Assembly (NCBI GenBank): GCA_963757265.1
Contig: CAVWRA010000006.1
Coordinates: forward strand, 2,666,001 to 2,730,000
DNA: 64,000 nucleotides
Origin: CAIVVT01 sp963757265
GTDB taxonomy: Bacteria > Acidobacteriota > Terriglobia > Bryobacterales > Bryobacteraceae
Reading direction: 5' to 3'
Numbering within the stretch: the first letter of the stretch is position 1; the number at the start of each line of letters is the position of its first letter. The notes below the pieces were generated by a model that had not been told where the DNA came from, did not search any database, and saw nothing but the letters and a program-made list of their open reading frames with translations. A program made the translations under genes and the position numbers. This document shows, one piece after another, positions 62,488 through 64,000 of the stretch.

Positions 62488-62697
62488 AAGATGCTATCAG
62501 ATCGCATTCTCCCCTGCGCGGCGAAGTTCGGCGAGAAGCTCCCAGCTGCCGGATCGGCCTGCGGCAGCCCGATCGGCATCGAGCAGCCGGACACGCGCGG
62601 AGCCGCCTGGATCAGCGCCTCCCCCGCCGCTTTCCCCCCGCCATCGGCGCACCCCGCGCGCCTCGCCGCTCCGCTCCCCGCTCGCCCCTCCATCGCC

Positions 62698-64000
62698 TTA
62701 CTGCAGTTGGTAGCTCACAAACGCCAGCCGCTTGCCGTCGGGCGACCAGGACGGCGTGTTGATCGTGCCCTGCCCGCCGAACAGCCGCGCCAGCACCGTG
62801 ATCTTGCCGTCGGCCAGCGTCATCAGCCGCAGCATCACGTCCTGGTTTTCCGGGTGCCCCTTGACGTCCTTCGCGTAGGACAGGAACACCAGCCGCCTCC
62901 CATCCGGCGACGGGTGTGCGAACCAGTTGTTGTACTCGTCGTTCGTCACCTGCTCCTGCTCCGTCCCGTCCGGCTTCATGCGCCAGATCTGCATCCTGCC
63001 GGTCCGTTCGGAGTTGAAGTAAATGAACTCGCCGCCCGGCGCATACTCCGGGCCGTCGTCCAGCCCCGGCGCCGTCGTCAGCCGCGTCTCCGCGCCCCCT
63101 TCGGCCGCAATCGTGTACACGTCGTACTCGCCGCCGCGCACGCCGCAGAACGCCAGCGTCTTGCCGTCCGGCGACCAGCCGTGAAAATACGACGGACCCC
63201 TATCCGTAACTCGCCGCGGCGTGCCGCCCGCCAGCCCCACTACGTAGATCAACGATTCGTGCTGGCCCTGCGACTGGTCGCTGATCGCCAGCATCGTCCC
63301 GTCCGGCGAGATCCCATGGTCGTTGTTGACGCGCGTCGCGAAACCGGTGTCGATCGCTTCCGGCCGCCCGCCCCCGGCCGCGATGCGGTACAGCCGGCCC
63401 TGGCTGTTATACACGATCGCTGTGCCGTCCCGCGTCCAGTTCGGAGCTTCGATCCGCCCCTGGGTCGCATACACCACCCTCCGGTCTCCGGGACGCCCGG
63501 CGTCGCTCACCGGGATCGTTTCCAGCGTGCTCGATAGCTCCGGCTTCCGCGCCGCATCGGGCGCTGTCTGATCGATCTCCAGGTTCGAGAACACGGCCTG
63601 CTCCACCGCGTCCTGATCGTGCGCGCACACTCCAATGCCGATGTAGTACGGATCCTGGAGTTCGATGCGCGGCGCGCCCGCCGCCATCTTCAGCTCGCCT
63701 CCCTCGCTCGCCAGCAGCATGTACGCGTAGTTGCCCCGCTTCACCAGTCGCAAACGCTGCGGAGCGGAGATGTTCGATTGCACTTCGTGCGTCAGGCCGC
63801 CCTTTTCTTCGCGGAATTGGATCGAGGTCAGCCCTTCGCCGTGCCGCGCCGCGTCCACCGAGTCCGCGTCCAGGCTCTGGCGCACCATCAGCACGGCCTT
63901 GCGATGCGCGTTCCCGCCCGCCGCCGGGAACGCGATGTCAGCCGTGATCGACGCGTCACCCGACACCTTCTTCCACACGAACTGGAACGCGTCCGCGGTG
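62698..64000 (-). CDS. TolB-like WD40/PD40 beta-propeller protein (5' partial)
   Basis: The frame continues past the right edge of the window (residues TADAFQFVWKK precede the internal ATG at 63978), so the N terminus is missing. The visible N-terminal part (about 135 residues) resembles a DUF1349/laminin-G-like beta domain (SIQFREEKGGLTHEVQSN, NYAYMLLASEGGE, YYIGIGVCAHDQD). From about residue 165 a propeller of PD40 repeats follows, each with S-P-D-G (SPDGTMLAIS, SPDGKTLAFCG, SPDGRRLVFLS, SPDGKRLAFVS). Probably periplasmic, binding a protein or glycan; similar proteins are frequent in Acidobacteria. Confidence 0.85.
   Translation of the reverse strand, partial: TADAFQFVWKKVSGDASITADIAFPAAGGNAHRKAVLMVRQSLDADSVDAARHGEGLTSIQFREEKGGLTHEVQSNISAPQRLRLVKRGNYAYMLLASEGGELKMAAGAPRIELQDPYYIGIGVCAHDQDAVEQAVFSNLEIDQTAPDAARKPELSSTLETIPVSDAGRPGDRRVVYATQGRIEAPNWTRDGTAIVYNSQGRLYRIAAGGGRPEAIDTGFATRVNNDHGISPDGTMLAISDQSQGQHESLIYVVGLAGGTPRRVTDRGPSYFHGWSPDGKTLAFCGVRGGEYDVYTIAAEGGAETRLTTAPGLDDGPEYAPGGEFIYFNSERTGRMQIWRMKPDGTEQEQVTNDEYNNWFAHPSPDGRRLVFLSYAKDVKGHPENQDVMLRLMTLADGKITVLARLFGGQGTINTPSWSPDGKRLAFVSYQLQ

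Overview
The window is GC-rich, gene-dense bacterial chromosome. Lineage-informative clues are a vWA protein of the acidobacterial 'VWFA-related' type, a PEP-CTERM tail, many secreted peptidases, amidohydrolases, ThuA and Gfo/Idh/MocA proteins, and several dispersed inverted-repeat elements. Together they suggest an Acidobacteriota genome of the Bryobacter/Solibacter kind. That placement is inference; no rRNA or tRNA gene was seen to fix it.

Region 1 (1-8.3 kb): the 3' part of a hybrid sensor kinase, a molybdopterin-binding-fold protein, a 270-bp inverted-repeat element, and an arginine operon read leftward (argC, argB, an N-acetylglutamate-synthase-like GNAT) with a palindromic operator candidate upstream, then small membrane proteins. 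Region 2 (8.3-17.9 kb): secreted carbohydrate and peptide catabolism (GH20-like protein, Tat-type oxidoreductase, double ThuA protein, M28 peptidase, PIG-L-type deacetylase) around rpmB-rpmG and bacterioferritin. Region 3 (17.9-22 kb) is an island: a membrane-anchored protein with nine 47-residue TPR-like repeats, an iterated-repeat noncoding tract, a PEP-CTERM gene fragment cut off by a 233-bp inverted-repeat element, and, on both sides in the same orientation, a two-palindrome element whose arm sequences change together.

Region 4 (22-29 kb): P1-family peptidase, APC permease, sodium:solute symporter, a VapBC-type module, a diverged second copy of the symporter 3' end, and carA. Region 5 (29-36.5 kb) is the strangest part. 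carB is interrupted by about thirty single-base indels although the amino-acid sequence between them is conserved. It is followed by an IS1182-type element, an IS5/IS427-type element with a frameshifted transposase, and a secreted GH99-like protein, then by a second, non-identical carB 3' end. Region 6 (36.5-48.6 kb): a HEAT-repeat/degenerate-vWA protein, modC-modB without modA, a secreted TPR protein with a clear terminator, an isomerase/epimerase-like protein, an M28 cyclase-like protein, a methyltransferase, a RodZ-like protein, pgsA (apparently frameshifted at its 3' end), and the hfq-hflX pair.

Region 7 (48.6-64 kb): cation-efflux protein, PolX, NUDIX hydrolase, vWA protein and selB with start codons overlapping head to head, the purM-purN couple, three overlapping amidohydrolase genes of which only the middle one keeps the metal-binding HxH motif, dtd, an MFS transporter and a partial beta-propeller protein. 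Most genes are housekeeping or secreted catabolic functions in short overlapping operons. The unusual signals concentrate in 17.9-21.8 kb and 26.9-36.5 kb, and in repeat ends that coincide with stop codons.
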